Positions 56,928 to 64,000 of a stretch of DNA of 64,000 nt are shown here, one piece after another. The position numbers were made by a program, and so were the translations under genes. The stretch covers positions 252,554-316,553 of the forward strand of contig LPNY01000139.1 in the NCBI GenBank assembly GCA_001655195.1, written 5' to 3'. How positions within the stretch are numbered: the first letter of the stretch is position 1; each line of letters begins with the position of its first letter. A model generated the notes under the pieces. That model saw only the letters and a program-made list of their open reading frames with translations, made no database searches and was not told the origin of the DNA. This stretch comes from Arcobacter sp. EP1. GTDB lineage: Bacteria; Campylobacterota; Campylobacteria; Campylobacterales; Arcobacteraceae.

Positions 56928-57254
56928 TTAGTGTTTTTTTCTTAATTCTTTAGATTTGGCGATATGATAAAGACATTGAATATCTTCATTTTTTAAATTT
57001 TCTATTGTTTTTAGTAATTCTTCTTTATAATTAATGTTTTCTACATTTTTATTTTCTACGCCTTTTATCACATAATCTATAGAAAAGTTTGCATTATGCG
57101 ACAAATCTACAATCATATCGTATGGAATTGAGTTTCTTTTTCTCCAAGAACTTACTGTACTAGCTTTTAAGTCCATTTTTTTGCAAAATTCGGAATCTTT
57201 TGAAACTCCCATTTTTTCGTACAATCTATTCAATATTTCATTAATATCTAACAT
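56928..57254 (-). CDS. phage CI-like repressor
   Basis: 108 residues from the ATG at 57254 (GAGGAAAA upstream; an upstream TTG is less likely). An N-terminal helix-turn-helix of the CI repressor type, CKKMDLKASTVSSWRKRNSIP, occupies about 24-44, followed by a short oligomerisation tail. It should repress the early phage promoter at 57282-57310. The defence operon follows it in the same direction, 185 bases beyond its stop, a location where prophages often keep genes expressed during lysogeny. Confidence 0.78.
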   Translation of the reverse strand: MLDINEILNRLYEKMGVSKDSEFCKKMDLKASTVSSWRKRNSIPYDMIVDLSHNANFSIDYVIKGVENKNVENINYKEELLKTIENLKNEDIQCLYHIAKSKELRKKH

Positions 57255-57281
57255 TTTTCCTCTTTTATTACGCAAAATGAG

Positions 57282-57310
57282 TTGACAATGTTTGCAAAAT
57301 GCGTTACAAT
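57282..57310 (+). promoter_or_regulatory. consensus sigma-70 promoter and operator of the phage early operon
   Basis: TTGACA at 57282-57287, a 17-base spacer and TACAAT at 57305-57310. Around it are inverted ACGCA (57270-57274) and TGCGT (57300-57304) half-sites, each joined to a GCAAAATG word, as expected of a CI-like operator. It drives the rightward phage genes beginning at 57355. Confidence 0.72.
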
Positions 57311-57354
57311 TCTTTTGTCTATTTATTTATTCAACATTGAAAGGGGTAATTCAA

Positions 57355-57579
57355 ATGTTAAATATGCCTACTAATTTACAAGAATATTATCATAATCCTA
57401 TTGATACATCAACTAAAATAACAAAACTAGACAAGATTGTAAATCTAAATAACAGAGTTTTATCTACTTTTACACTATCAAATAATGAAGAAATAATTAT
57501 TCATAAAAACCAATCATCTATCTTTGATTTCATTAAACCAAAACAAACAACTATTTATGATTTTCTAAAGGATGCATAA
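57355..57579 (+). CDS. 74-residue early phage protein of unknown function
   Basis: Begins MLNMPTNLQEYYHNPI behind AAAGGGG-type sequence, and ends IYDFLKDA. Mainly polar with a repeated FDF/YDFL motif (IFDFIKPKQTTIYDFLKDA is a short tandem). Not recognised. First gene of the early operon, joined to the next by a TAATG overlap. Confidence 0.6.
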   Translation: MLNMPTNLQEYYHNPIDTSTKITKLDKIVNLNNRVLSTFTLSNNEEIIIHKNQSSIFDFIKPKQTTIYDFLKDA

Positions 57580-57740
57580 TGAAAAAATATAACTTCAATA
57601 AATTATTAAATGCAAGACAAAAAGCCCATGACAAAAGAATAAAACTTTTAGACAAAGGTTTGACTTTTGAATATCACAAATTGAATAAAAAGATTGATAA
57701 TTTGAGTGAAATCATTATGAATGAAATTGAAAATATCTAA
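57579..57740 (+). CDS. 53-residue basic early phage protein
   Basis: Starts at the ATG that overlaps the preceding stop codon (TAATG). Sequence MKKYNFNKLLNARQKAHDKRIKLLDKG and a C-terminal helix (INEIENI-like) are lysine-rich and helical. It could bind DNA or RNA. Too short for a family call. Confidence 0.6.
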   Translation: MKKYNFNKLLNARQKAHDKRIKLLDKGLTFEYHKLNKKIDNLSEIIMNEIENI

Positions 57741-57801
57741 TTTTCTATCAAGCTAATTGTAAATTGGTTTCATAGTGAATTAGATTCACTCGGCTTTGAA
57801 A

Positions 57802-57837
57802 CATACCCTTTCAAAGTCGTTATGTTAAAAGGGTATG
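57802..57837. other. hairpin in leader of the ssDNA-binding gene
   Basis: CATACCCTTT (57802-57811) pairs with AAAGGGTATG (57828-57837), within the 117-base gap before the gV-like gene. It overlaps a second possible pairing, CTTTGAAA with TTTCAAAG. A structure like this could control translation of the ssDNA-binding gene. Confidence 0.45.
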
Positions 57838-57857
57838 ACTTAGCATAAAGGAAAAAA

Positions 57858-58211
57858 ATGACTAAAGAAATTCAAATCAAAGACCATGGAAATTATATCT
57901 ATGGAACATTAGATGGTGTTGACTTCGTATCAAGTGGAGTTATTCAAGAGACAAAACAGCCTTATGGTGCAAGTGTCAAATTGAAATTTATTATGAAATC
58001 ATATAAAACAAAAGAGGTTAATGGCGTTGAGATTAAAACAAAAGTTGCAAACTCTCAAATCCTACAAATCAAATGTAATGATGAAGAACTTCCAACACTG
58101 GTTAATAAATATAATGAGTTAGACGGTAAAGACTTACTTGTATCTTATGGTGGTAAAGATGGTGATATGTTCTTAATCCATGATGAAAAAGATATTTTAA
58201 CAATAAAGTAA
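57858..58211 (+). CDS. probable ssDNA-binding protein (gV-like)
   Basis: 117 residues, beta-rich without membrane segments: alternating hydrophobic strands (GNYIYGTLDGVDFVSSGVI, SVKLKFIMKSYKTKEV, NSQILQIKC). No family motif is certain. The assignment to the inovirus ssDNA-binding protein rests on size, strand pattern and position just before the coat genes, the place of gene V in Ff phages. It would coat phage single strands before packaging. Confidence 0.55.
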   Translation: MTKEIQIKDHGNYIYGTLDGVDFVSSGVIQETKQPYGASVKLKFIMKSYKTKEVNGVEIKTKVANSQILQIKCNDEELPTLVNKYNELDGKDLLVSYGGKDGDMFLIHDEKDILTIK

Positions 58212-58214
58212 TTT

Positions 58215-58292
58215 ATGGGGCATTTCGTAACCGTACGCGAATATAAGTCCCCAATTGTATTTTTGATTAAGTCTCTCTTTTCTAGGCAGTGA
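58215..58292 (+). CDS. 25-residue small protein between gV and gVIII
   Basis: A short frame, MGHFVTVREYKSPIVFLIKS and then LFSRQ. One hydrophobic segment at 13-20. Position matches Ff genes VII/IX, which encode 32-33-residue coat proteins. There is no good Shine-Dalgarno, so translation is uncertain. Confidence 0.35.
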   Translation: MGHFVTVREYKSPIVFLIKSLFSRQ

Positions 58293-58343
58293 GATTTAAC
58301 AAAAAATACAGGGGATAGGTTATCCCAATACAAAGGAAAAAGT

Positions 58344-58592
58344 ATGTTAAAAATGATTAAAAAATCGTTTGAGGTTGTTTCAAGTGCAGTTAAAAAAGTT
58401 TCTGCTGGTGCTAAAGCTTTTGGATTAGCTTTAGTTGGTATTGCTGTTACAAATGGTGTTCCAGTTCACGCTGCTGCTTTAGCTGCTCCTGATATGGCAG
58501 ATGCTACAGGTTCAGTGACGAATGTGTTTGGTGCAGTACTTGGTGTTGCAGTGTTAATCTTCGGATTCAAAAAAGTTAAATCTCTATTATAG
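58344..58592 (+). CDS. major coat protein (pVIII-like)
   Basis: 82 residues. A long basic N-terminus with a hydrophobic signal segment (GLALVGIAVTNGVPVHAA, cleavage probably near Ala44-Ala48), then a mature part of about 35-40 residues: an acidic start (APDMADATG), a membrane helix (VFGAVLGVAVLIFG) and a basic C-terminus (FKKVKSLL). This is the pattern of filamentous phage pVIII subunits, which form the tube around DNA. A short hairpin (GGGATAGGTTATCCC, 58312-58326) precedes its ribosome-binding site AAAGGAAAAAGT. Confidence 0.9.
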   Translation: MLKMIKKSFEVVSSAVKKVSAGAKAFGLALVGIAVTNGVPVHAAALAAPDMADATGSVTNVFGAVLGVAVLIFGFKKVKSLL

Positions 58593-58640
58593 AGTGGGAT
58601 TTGGGGATTCGTTTCCCCTTGTCCATAAAAAGAAAGTCCT

Positions 58641-59045
58641 ATGAAAACAATCCTATTATTCATCATTCTTTTTACTATCTCATTTTCACAAGAACTTTTA
58701 ACCTATGGTAAAGGCAATAAAACCTATAGCTACTGTGTAGAAGATTACTACTATAAAAACAATAGACTCTATTTTATAAAAAGTTCAAACCCATACTACT
58801 ACACCTCTATCAATCAAGCACAATATAAAAATATCTCTTTTCAATCGGGATATGTATATGAAAATAATCAATGCTCTTTAAATGAAAACACAATCAATGA
58901 CTATCAAACTCAAACAGTATCAAATATCAATTATAGAAACTTAACACAACTTGGACTCTCTCAAAATGATTTTAATTTAATGATGGCTTTTAGTGGAGTA
59001 TGTATCTCTTTTTTATTCCTCTTTGGTTTGTTTAGGTGGATATGA
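58641..59045 (+). CDS. phage minor coat/adhesion-type membrane protein
   Basis: 134 residues with a signal peptide (1-16, SFSQ), a Tyr-rich ectodomain with two cysteines (YSYCVED, NNQCSLN) and a C-terminal membrane helix (about 114-132, MMAFSGVCISFLFLFGLF). A membrane-anchored virion or assembly protein is likely, because of its place between gVIII and gIII. Not a named family. Confidence 0.65.
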   Translation: MKTILLFIILFTISFSQELLTYGKGNKTYSYCVEDYYYKNNRLYFIKSSNPYYYTSINQAQYKNISFQSGYVYENNQCSLNENTINDYQTQTVSNINYRNLTQLGLSQNDFNLMMAFSGVCISFLFLFGLFRWI

Positions 59046-59161
59046 TGATTGTCTATGAAATAACAGGGAATTTAGCTTTTGATTACTTCTATTCATTGAA
59101 TATGAATTTAGGATTAATTGCTTGGGGATTTACTGTTATCTTACGTCTTGTAAGGTCATAG
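59042..59161 (+). CDS. 39-residue membrane protein, likely tip coat protein
   Basis: Starts MMIVYEITGNLAFDYFYS and ends with one membrane helix (LGLIAWGFTVIL) and a basic tail (RLVRS). The start overlaps the previous stop by four bases (ATGA). Size and layout are those of Ff pVII/pIX tip proteins. Overlap with neighbours and consistent direction support it. Confidence 0.55.
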   Translation: MMIVYEITGNLAFDYFYSLNMNLGLIAWGFTVILRLVRS

Positions 59162-59162
59162 T

Positions 59163-60125
59163 ATGAAAGCTTTACTTCTTCTAGGTTTAGTCCTTAACAC
59201 ATTATTTGCAACATATAATATAACGTGTAAAGGTGACTTGAAAGCAGATACTATTTATAACTTTTCACAATTTCCTAATATCACTATCTTAGCAATTGGT
59301 GCAGAATTAGAAGATGATTATTTGTATGGAGATATTGACCCTGCAAACTCTGTCGTTACTTTCTATGATGATACTAGTCCTGTATGTGGTGGAAGTGGTA
59401 CTAGTAATATCATCATCGATGCTTATTGCTCATGGGAACTTGACCACTGTTGGGATGTGACAATAGGTAGTGGAACACAAGAACTTTTAACTGTAATAGA
59501 TGGACTCTATACTAATAATACAATTTTAGTTAATTCATATCCATGTATGCCACGTAATACGACAAACTTTTCCTTTGGTGCTTATGATGTCAATGATAAT
59601 AGTGATTTAGGAATAGGAAATGCAAATCTATCAGCAATAGAAGAAGAGTATATAACAACTCCAACACCACAAGAAGCAAAAGCACAAAGAGAAGCTTGTA
59701 AAGAACCTGATTTAATATCTTATATTGATGAATGGGAAGATTTACTATCGCAACAAAAAACAGCTTTACAAAATATGAACAGTAAAGTTGATATGAATGA
59801 AAGAGATTTAAGTCTAAATAATCTTGATACAACACTTCCAACTTATGATACTTATATTGATAGTTTAGATATTACAAATGAATTATCAAATTTTACAACG
59901 ACCTTTCAATCAACTATTGAAAACAGCTTTAATAATCACGCAAATATTTTTGGCTTTGGAAACTATGGTACTGCTCCAAGTGCTATAACTTTTACTCTGT
60001 TAGGTCATACTTATTCTGCTTTTGATGTAACTACTTTTGATGAACAAATACCATTTATACGCAATACACTATTAGCATTTAGTTATGTATGGGGTGTAAT
60101 TATTGTCTCAAGGATGGAAGCATGA
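59163..60125 (+). CDS. pIII-like adsorption protein 1
   Basis: 320 residues. Signal peptide (1-16), a Cys-containing N-terminal domain (TCKGD, PVCGGS, AYCSWELDHCW), a helical spacer and a C-terminal domain with membrane helix (about 240-320; FQSTIENSFNNHANIFGFG, GTAPSAITFTLLGHTY, helix LLAFSYVWGVIIVS). This C-terminal domain is repeated in the next gene. In Ff phages pIII mediates pilus/TolA binding and anchors to the virion tip. The gene overlaps its neighbour by four bases. Confidence 0.75.
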   Translation: MKALLLLGLVLNTLFATYNITCKGDLKADTIYNFSQFPNITILAIGAELEDDYLYGDIDPANSVVTFYDDTSPVCGGSGTSNIIIDAYCSWELDHCWDVTIGSGTQELLTVIDGLYTNNTILVNSYPCMPRNTTNFSFGAYDVNDNSDLGIGNANLSAIEEEYITTPTPQEAKAQREACKEPDLISYIDEWEDLLSQQKTALQNMNSKVDMNERDLSLNNLDTTLPTYDTYIDSLDITNELSNFTTTFQSTIENSFNNHANIFGFGNYGTAPSAITFTLLGHTYSAFDVTTFDEQIPFIRNTLLAFSYVWGVIIVSRMEA

Positions 60126-61276
60126 AACAGTTACTTTTGGTACTGGTTTTTATCAATTTTGTTCATGCCTATACTTTAGAAAATGTTCCTGTTGAAGATA
60201 AGTATATCTTTTCAGATTCTGAAGTATGTAATGAGTTAAACTCTAGTGGAAGTGCGGAAAACAATAAATATCATACGGTATCTGTTTCTTCAAAAAGTTA
60301 TACAACAGATGATTACTGGGCAAATAGTTCATCATGGATATTAGCAGAAAATGTAGCTTCATATGATGGGATAAAATGTGCTCCATATGGAAGTATTAGT
60401 AGTAACTGGTCTTCGGGTGAAAAATTAATTATATTTCAAGGAAGAAACGCGAATGAGTGGATTAAAGTTAAAATATTAACTACGGGAACGGGTAATTTAA
60501 ATATACCTACTTGTGAAGCTTTAACAACTCCACCCTCAAACATAGTTAACGGATTAACTTTTCAATCTGTAGTAGATGGCAACAGTTCATGCCAAAGTAT
60601 GTTTAATGATAATGGGGATGGTATAGAGTACTACTTTTCAAATCCTCATTTAGACCCAAGCTGTACAACGGGGTACTGTTTTTATAATCTACCTGATTCT
60701 ACTGGTGGCGGAGATAATTCGGGTGGAGGTAGTGATAATACGGGTGGTGGAAATAGTGGAGGGGATACAACAACTACAACAGATGATAAGTATGATGTTA
60801 CCCAACTAATCCCCTATATTGATGAAATAGAGTTAAAAAATCAAGATATAGTTACTGAAATTCAAGAGTTAGATACTAATGTCAATGACTCATTAACAAC
60901 TATTGATACCAACTTTGAAAATCTCAATACAACCCTAACCAATATTGATACAAAATTAGAAAATGAAGCTACCCAAGAGCAAGCCTTAGACGATGTAGCA
61001 AGTAATCATGTAAGTGATAACAATATCAATGATGATTTAACAGCATTTAGAAGTGATTATGAATCAACATTATCAAGTGCCTTTTCAAATTACTCTAACG
61101 TTTTTGGTATTGGTGGTTATGGCTCTGCTCCTAGTGCTATTTCATTTAGTCTATTAGGTAAAACGTACAAGGTGTTTGATATTTCTTATATCTCTGCATA
61201 TGTAGATCATATACGAAATATCTTTTTAGCTTGTGCGTACCTCTTTGGAATATTCTTAGTATTTAAAGGAAATTAA
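60122..61276 (+). CDS. pIII-like adsorption protein 2 with Gly-rich linker
   Basis: 384 residues from the ATG at 60122 (the last four bases of gene 1 overlap). Signal peptide (1-16), a Cys-rich N-terminal domain (SEVCNE, IKCAPYG, TCEAL, SCTTGYCF), a Gly-rich linker at about 194-219 (GGGDNSGGGSDNTGGG, as in Ff pIII), a coiled region, then a C-terminal anchor domain (about 303-384; FRSDYESTLSSAFSN, GSAPSAISFSLLGKTY) that is a clear paralogue of the one in protein 1. The two N-terminal domains are unrelated in detail, which may mean two receptor contacts. Confidence 0.8.
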   Translation: MKQLLLVLVFINFVHAYTLENVPVEDKYIFSDSEVCNELNSSGSAENNKYHTVSVSSKSYTTDDYWANSSSWILAENVASYDGIKCAPYGSISSNWSSGEKLIIFQGRNANEWIKVKILTTGTGNLNIPTCEALTTPPSNIVNGLTFQSVVDGNSSCQSMFNDNGDGIEYYFSNPHLDPSCTTGYCFYNLPDSTGGGDNSGGGSDNTGGGNSGGDTTTTTDDKYDVTQLIPYIDEIELKNQDIVTEIQELDTNVNDSLTTIDTNFENLNTTLTNIDTKLENEATQEQALDDVASNHVSDNNINDDLTAFRSDYESTLSSAFSNYSNVFGIGGYGSAPSAISFSLLGKTYKVFDISYISAYVDHIRNIFLACAYLFGIFLVFKGN

Positions 61277-61277
61277 T

Positions 61278-61550
61278 ATGCCTGCAGTTATTACAATCAT
61301 CTTACAGTTTTTAGGAGTCATAGCTAAAAATCCTATTGTTCAAAAAATTGCTATCTTTGGCTTTTTCTTTGGTCTTGTTTCTTTTACGGTTGATTTTTTT
61401 ATCTCTAAAGCATCTGGGAGTTTAACCAACGTATCACAAATATTAACACTGGCTTCATACTTAGGATTTTTAAATGCGTTAAAAGTGGTCTTTAATTTTC
61501 TCATAACGGGATTTATTGCTCGTCAAATATTAGCGTTTATTAGGGCTTAG
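61278..61550 (+). CDS. pVI-like minor coat protein (DUF2523-type)
   Basis: 90 residues with three hydrophobic segments (about 4-20, 23-44, 52-80), MPAVITIILQFLGVIAKNPI at the start and a terminal IARQILAFIRA. Size and position between gIII and gI fit Ff gene VI, which caps the virion with pIII. It follows the second pIII-like gene by one base. Confidence 0.72.
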   Translation: MPAVITIILQFLGVIAKNPIVQKIAIFGFFFGLVSFTVDFFISKASGSLTNVSQILTLASYLGFLNALKVVFNFLITGFIARQILAFIRA

Positions 61551-61552
61551 TC

Positions 61553-62638
61553 ATGGTTACTTTTATAACTGGATTTCCGGGAAGTGGTAAGAGTTATTTC
61601 TCTATAGATAAGATATATAATGTCATGTCTAAAAATCATCAGTTATCAAAAAATATTGAAGTCATTTATACAAATATCAATGGTATAAAATTAGATGAAT
61701 TTCCACAAAATGGAATTCAATTAAAAAAGCTTAATGTTGATGATTTCTATAACTACTTAAAAGAGTCACATGCTCTTTATGATTTACATAAAAATAGTGA
61801 TAATGTCGATGAACATTTAATTGAACACTCGAAAGAGCATGGATATTTTAACTGTCTAATTGTCTTTGATGAGTGTCATGATTTTTTAGCAAACCAAGAT
61901 AAAATAAAAATATATTGGTTAACCTATCATAGACACCTACATCATGAAATAGATTTACTCACTCAAAACAAAGGTTTAGTTAACTCAAAATATAGAGCAA
62001 TTCCAGAGATATTTATTGAAGCTCAACCACGAAGTAAAAAACTATTTTCAAGTACCCTTGCCTATAAACATTATGCGACTTTTGCAATGCGTAAAAGTGA
62101 TATGTTTAATAAATCAAGTATCAAAACTAGAAAAGAAGTTTTCGATTTATATACAAGTGGCAATACCTCAAAACAAAAATCAATATTAACTAAGTTCATC
62201 TATATAGCACTATTAGGTTTGGTTTTAACAGTTGCAATTTTTACATATATTTTTAAGAGTTTAGAAGTAGAAAATGAAGAAGAAATAAAAGAGTCACAAA
62301 AAAGTCAAACAATACATAAACAACCTGTTGTCAACCCAAAACATAATGTAAAACATGTAGAGTCTTTAAATGAAGATAACTACGTAATAAAAATAGAGTT
62401 TAACTCTAAAGATGGATATTACATTTATGATTCCTACTATTCAATTCAACACTTTAGAAAATTTATAAAAGAGACTGATTCCAAGGTCCTTTCAAAATAC
62501 ACCAAGATATCAAACAAAAATTTTACTTTACGTGAAATGTATATAAGAACAACCAAAGAGGATTTACAACAGTTTTTTATTCTTCCACAAGAGGATTCAA
62601 AACAAGAGCAGCTAAATGATTTAAATATCAAATTATAG
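61553..62638 (+). CDS. zot: pI/Zot-type assembly ATPase
   Basis: 361 residues. Walker A GFPGSGKS at 7-14, Walker B LIVFDECHDFL (about 102-112), a single membrane helix (about 217-236, FIYIALLGLVLTVAIFTYI) and a periplasmic C-terminal domain: the Zot-domain layout of filamentous phage pI. It drives coat assembly and extrusion through the secretin. Follows the pVI-like gene by two bases. Confidence 0.92.
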   Translation: MVTFITGFPGSGKSYFSIDKIYNVMSKNHQLSKNIEVIYTNINGIKLDEFPQNGIQLKKLNVDDFYNYLKESHALYDLHKNSDNVDEHLIEHSKEHGYFNCLIVFDECHDFLANQDKIKIYWLTYHRHLHHEIDLLTQNKGLVNSKYRAIPEIFIEAQPRSKKLFSSTLAYKHYATFAMRKSDMFNKSSIKTRKEVFDLYTSGNTSKQKSILTKFIYIALLGLVLTVAIFTYIFKSLEVENEEEIKESQKSQTIHKQPVVNPKHNVKHVESLNEDNYVIKIEFNSKDGYYIYDSYYSIQHFRKFIKETDSKVLSKYTKISNKNFTLREMYIRTTKEDLQQFFILPQEDSKQEQLNDLNIKL

Positions 62639-62652
62639 AAAAAGGGTACGGT

Positions 62653-63777
62653 ATGAAAAAACTATTATTGATTTTATTAGCAACACTAAGTTTAACAGCA
62701 AGTGAGTTCATAGATATAACACTAAGAGATTATGTAAGAATCGTCTCAAAACAAAAGAATATCTCAATTATCATTGATGAAAAGATTGATAAAAAATTCT
62801 CTTTATTTATTGCATCCGATGTTAATACAAAAATGTATTATGACATCTTAGAAACCATACTTAAAAACAATAACCTAAAACTACAACTAAGAAAGAATCA
62901 TTTTTTTATTACAAGTGTTTTAAAAGGTACAGCTAAAGTATATAAATACAAGTTTGATTATATTAATGATGAAGATATCAAAGAGATAATGAAACTATAT
63001 CCGTATAAGAGTACCTATGTTAAGAACTTAAAAACCTTGTTTGTAGAATCCACATCAAAACAGTTTAAAAAGCTAACAACATTGTTTAAAACTATTGATG
63101 CTCTACCCAAACAGTTAAAACTCAAAGTAACAATACTTGATACTAATATTGCAAAAGCCAAAGAGTATGGAATTGATAATAAGTTAAATATTAAATCAAA
63201 TACCAATGAATCCTTTTTCTTTAATCTCTTAGCATTTCCCTTTACTGTTTCTAATACAGTAACAACGACACAACGTACAAACCTAACAAGCTTTATAAAG
63301 TTTATGGATAGTAATAATCTAACAGAGATATTATCAAGTCCAACAATAACTATCTTTGATAATAAAGAATCACTCTTTGAAGTAGTCAAAAATATTCCTT
63401 ACAAATCAGGTGAAACAGTTTCTAATGATGATATTACAAAAACAACAACCTCCATTAAATATAAAGACGTAGGCTTAAAGCTTCAAGTACTGCCAACAAT
63501 AAACGATAATGATGTGTTTTTAGATATTGATTTAACGAGTGAAAATATACTTGATACTAGTGAAACACCTACTATTTCAAAACGTCATATTAAACAGTAT
63601 GTAACACTAAAAAAGAATGAAACTTTTGTACTTACAGGGATTAATCAAAAAGAGACATTCAAAGATATTTCGGGAACTCCTTTTTTATCTAAGATATGGG
63701 GTTTAGGTTGGTTATTTAAAAATGAGAATGAAGAAGTTAAAACGTCTAATTTGACGATTTTATTAGAAGTGATTTAA
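62653..63777 (+). CDS. pIV-like outer-membrane secretin
   Basis: 374 residues. Signal peptide (about 1-16), N-domains (IVSKQKNISIIIDEKID; TLFVESTSKQFKKLTTLFKTID) and a C-terminal secretin core with LTEILSSPTITIFDNKES, YKDVGLKLQVLPTIND and a final KIWGLGWLFK segment. It forms the channel through which virions leave. Ff pIV is about 426 residues, so this one is shorter. It lies 14 bases after zot. Confidence 0.85.
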   Translation: MKKLLLILLATLSLTASEFIDITLRDYVRIVSKQKNISIIIDEKIDKKFSLFIASDVNTKMYYDILETILKNNNLKLQLRKNHFFITSVLKGTAKVYKYKFDYINDEDIKEIMKLYPYKSTYVKNLKTLFVESTSKQFKKLTTLFKTIDALPKQLKLKVTILDTNIAKAKEYGIDNKLNIKSNTNESFFFNLLAFPFTVSNTVTTTQRTNLTSFIKFMDSNNLTEILSSPTITIFDNKESLFEVVKNIPYKSGETVSNDDITKTTTSIKYKDVGLKLQVLPTINDNDVFLDIDLTSENILDTSETPTISKRHIKQYVTLKKNETFVLTGINQKETFKDISGTPFLSKIWGLGWLFKNENEEVKTSNLTILLEVI

Positions 63778-63883
63778 AAGATAAATGCATTTATAAGTGG
63801 CTCAATAAGTTTGATATGTACTAGGCAAACATCACATAATATTGGGCTTCCTATAAGTGCAATCAATAACAGGCGACTCCAAG

Positions 63884-63943
63884 CCCTAAACAAAAGAAAA
63901 CGGATGTTTTATTTTGTTTGGGCGGACAGCGAAGCGGTCGCCC
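63884..63943 (+). other. tandem hairpins, candidate phage origin/packaging region
   Basis: CCCTAAACAAAA (63884-63895) pairs with TTTTGTTTGGG (63912-63922), with one bulged base. It is followed at once by a GC-rich hairpin, GGGCG...CGCCC at 63920-63943, standing out in this AT-rich genome. Ff phages have such hairpins between gIV and gII for origin and packaging signal functions. A further small palindrome (ACTTTTAAAAAAGT) follows at 63951-63964. The 100 bases before 63884 show nothing clear. Confidence 0.6.
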
Positions 63944-63988
63944 TTGATTACTTTTAAAAAAGTTACGTCAAACAAATAAAGGGAAAAT

Positions 63989-64000
63989 ATGTACGGTATT
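63989..64000 (+). CDS. start of the next phage gene, cut by window edge
   Basis: ATG with an AAAGGGAAAAT upstream; only four codons (MYGI) are visible. Its position after the origin-like hairpins is where an inovirus replication-initiation gene would be expected. No more can be said from the window. Confidence 0.3.

Larger units (their letters stand above)
56928..64000. mobile_element. inovirus (filamentous phage) prophage, right end beyond window
   Basis: Gene order from repressor through an ssDNA-binding-like protein, major coat, small coat proteins, two pIII-like proteins, a pVI-like protein, pI/Zot and pIV secretin matches Ff-type inoviruses (V, VIII, III, VI, I, IV). Small intergenic distances, multiple start-stop overlaps and the tandem hairpins at the end agree. 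The replication protein (pII) is not in the visible part and probably lies to the right. The left boundary is near 56.9 kb, or 49.9 kb if the defence cassette is cargo. Confidence 0.9.

Overview
The window looks like chromosome from a Campylobacterota bacterium, most likely an Arcobacter-like lineage (inference). Pointers are the very low GC, the three-domain NifU beside a NifS-type desulfurase, CheV, sensor kinases with an IAHQWRQP-type H-box, sulfide:quinone oxidoreductase, and the general gene content. I recognised no tRNA, rRNA or CRISPR array.

Region 1 (1-15 kb) is signalling and sulfur metabolism. A SiaABC-like partner-switch operon runs leftwards off the window edge (kinase-like SiaB, an exported eight-repeat protein, SpoIIE-type phosphatase SiaA, and a cut-off SiaC). 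Then come a PAS histidine kinase/OmpR-type regulator pair, a sulfide oxidation cluster (SQR, DUF1641, periplasmic DsrE-like protein), a glutathione-synthetase-like ATP-grasp enzyme, and a CheB-CheR-PAS fusion with its own kinase. Three ~250-bp repeats in this region end in a decayed 3' fragment of a yjbQ (UPF0047) gene.

Region 2 (15-24 kb) holds a cold-shock protein, two tiny genes, a D-Ala-D-Ala-ligase-like enzyme, and a metal-ABC transporter operon whose last gene is a HisI-RibA fusion. Two strong palindromes lie in front of that operon. A double substrate-binding-domain diguanylate cyclase, an RraA-like protein and an EF-hand protein follow.

Region 3 (25-49.8 kb) is mostly housekeeping: a complete SUF operon (sufB-C-D-S-E-T), a polar amino-acid uptake pair, a NIF-type NifS/NifU pair, a hemerythrin/NnrS-like pair under an FNR-type box, argH, cheV, tcdA, greA, argC, an LpxH-like phosphoesterase, uvrB, nth, and small genes of unknown role. 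uvrB, the siaC-like gene and an ABC permease gene appear to start at AUA, AUU and AUC, each six bases after a good Shine-Dalgarno.

Region 4 (49.9-64 kb) is accessory. A ~7-kb defence cassette pairs a DNA phosphorothioation module (DndC, DndD, DndE; no DndB or DndFGH) with a convergent operon for a HARE-HTH/coiled-coil membrane protein, a MORC-like GHKL ATPase and a GIY-YIG nuclease. It abuts a filamentous phage (inovirus) whose order matches Ff phages: repressor, early small genes, ssDNA-binding-like protein, major coat, small coat proteins, two paralogous pIII-like adsorption proteins, pVI-like, pI/Zot ATPase, pIV-like secretin, then hairpins like an origin/packaging region. The nuclease-side operon lies downstream of, and in the same direction as, the phage repressor. 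The best candidate for an undescribed system is this DndCDE plus HARE-HTH/MORC/GIY-YIG combination carried next to, or by, an inovirus.
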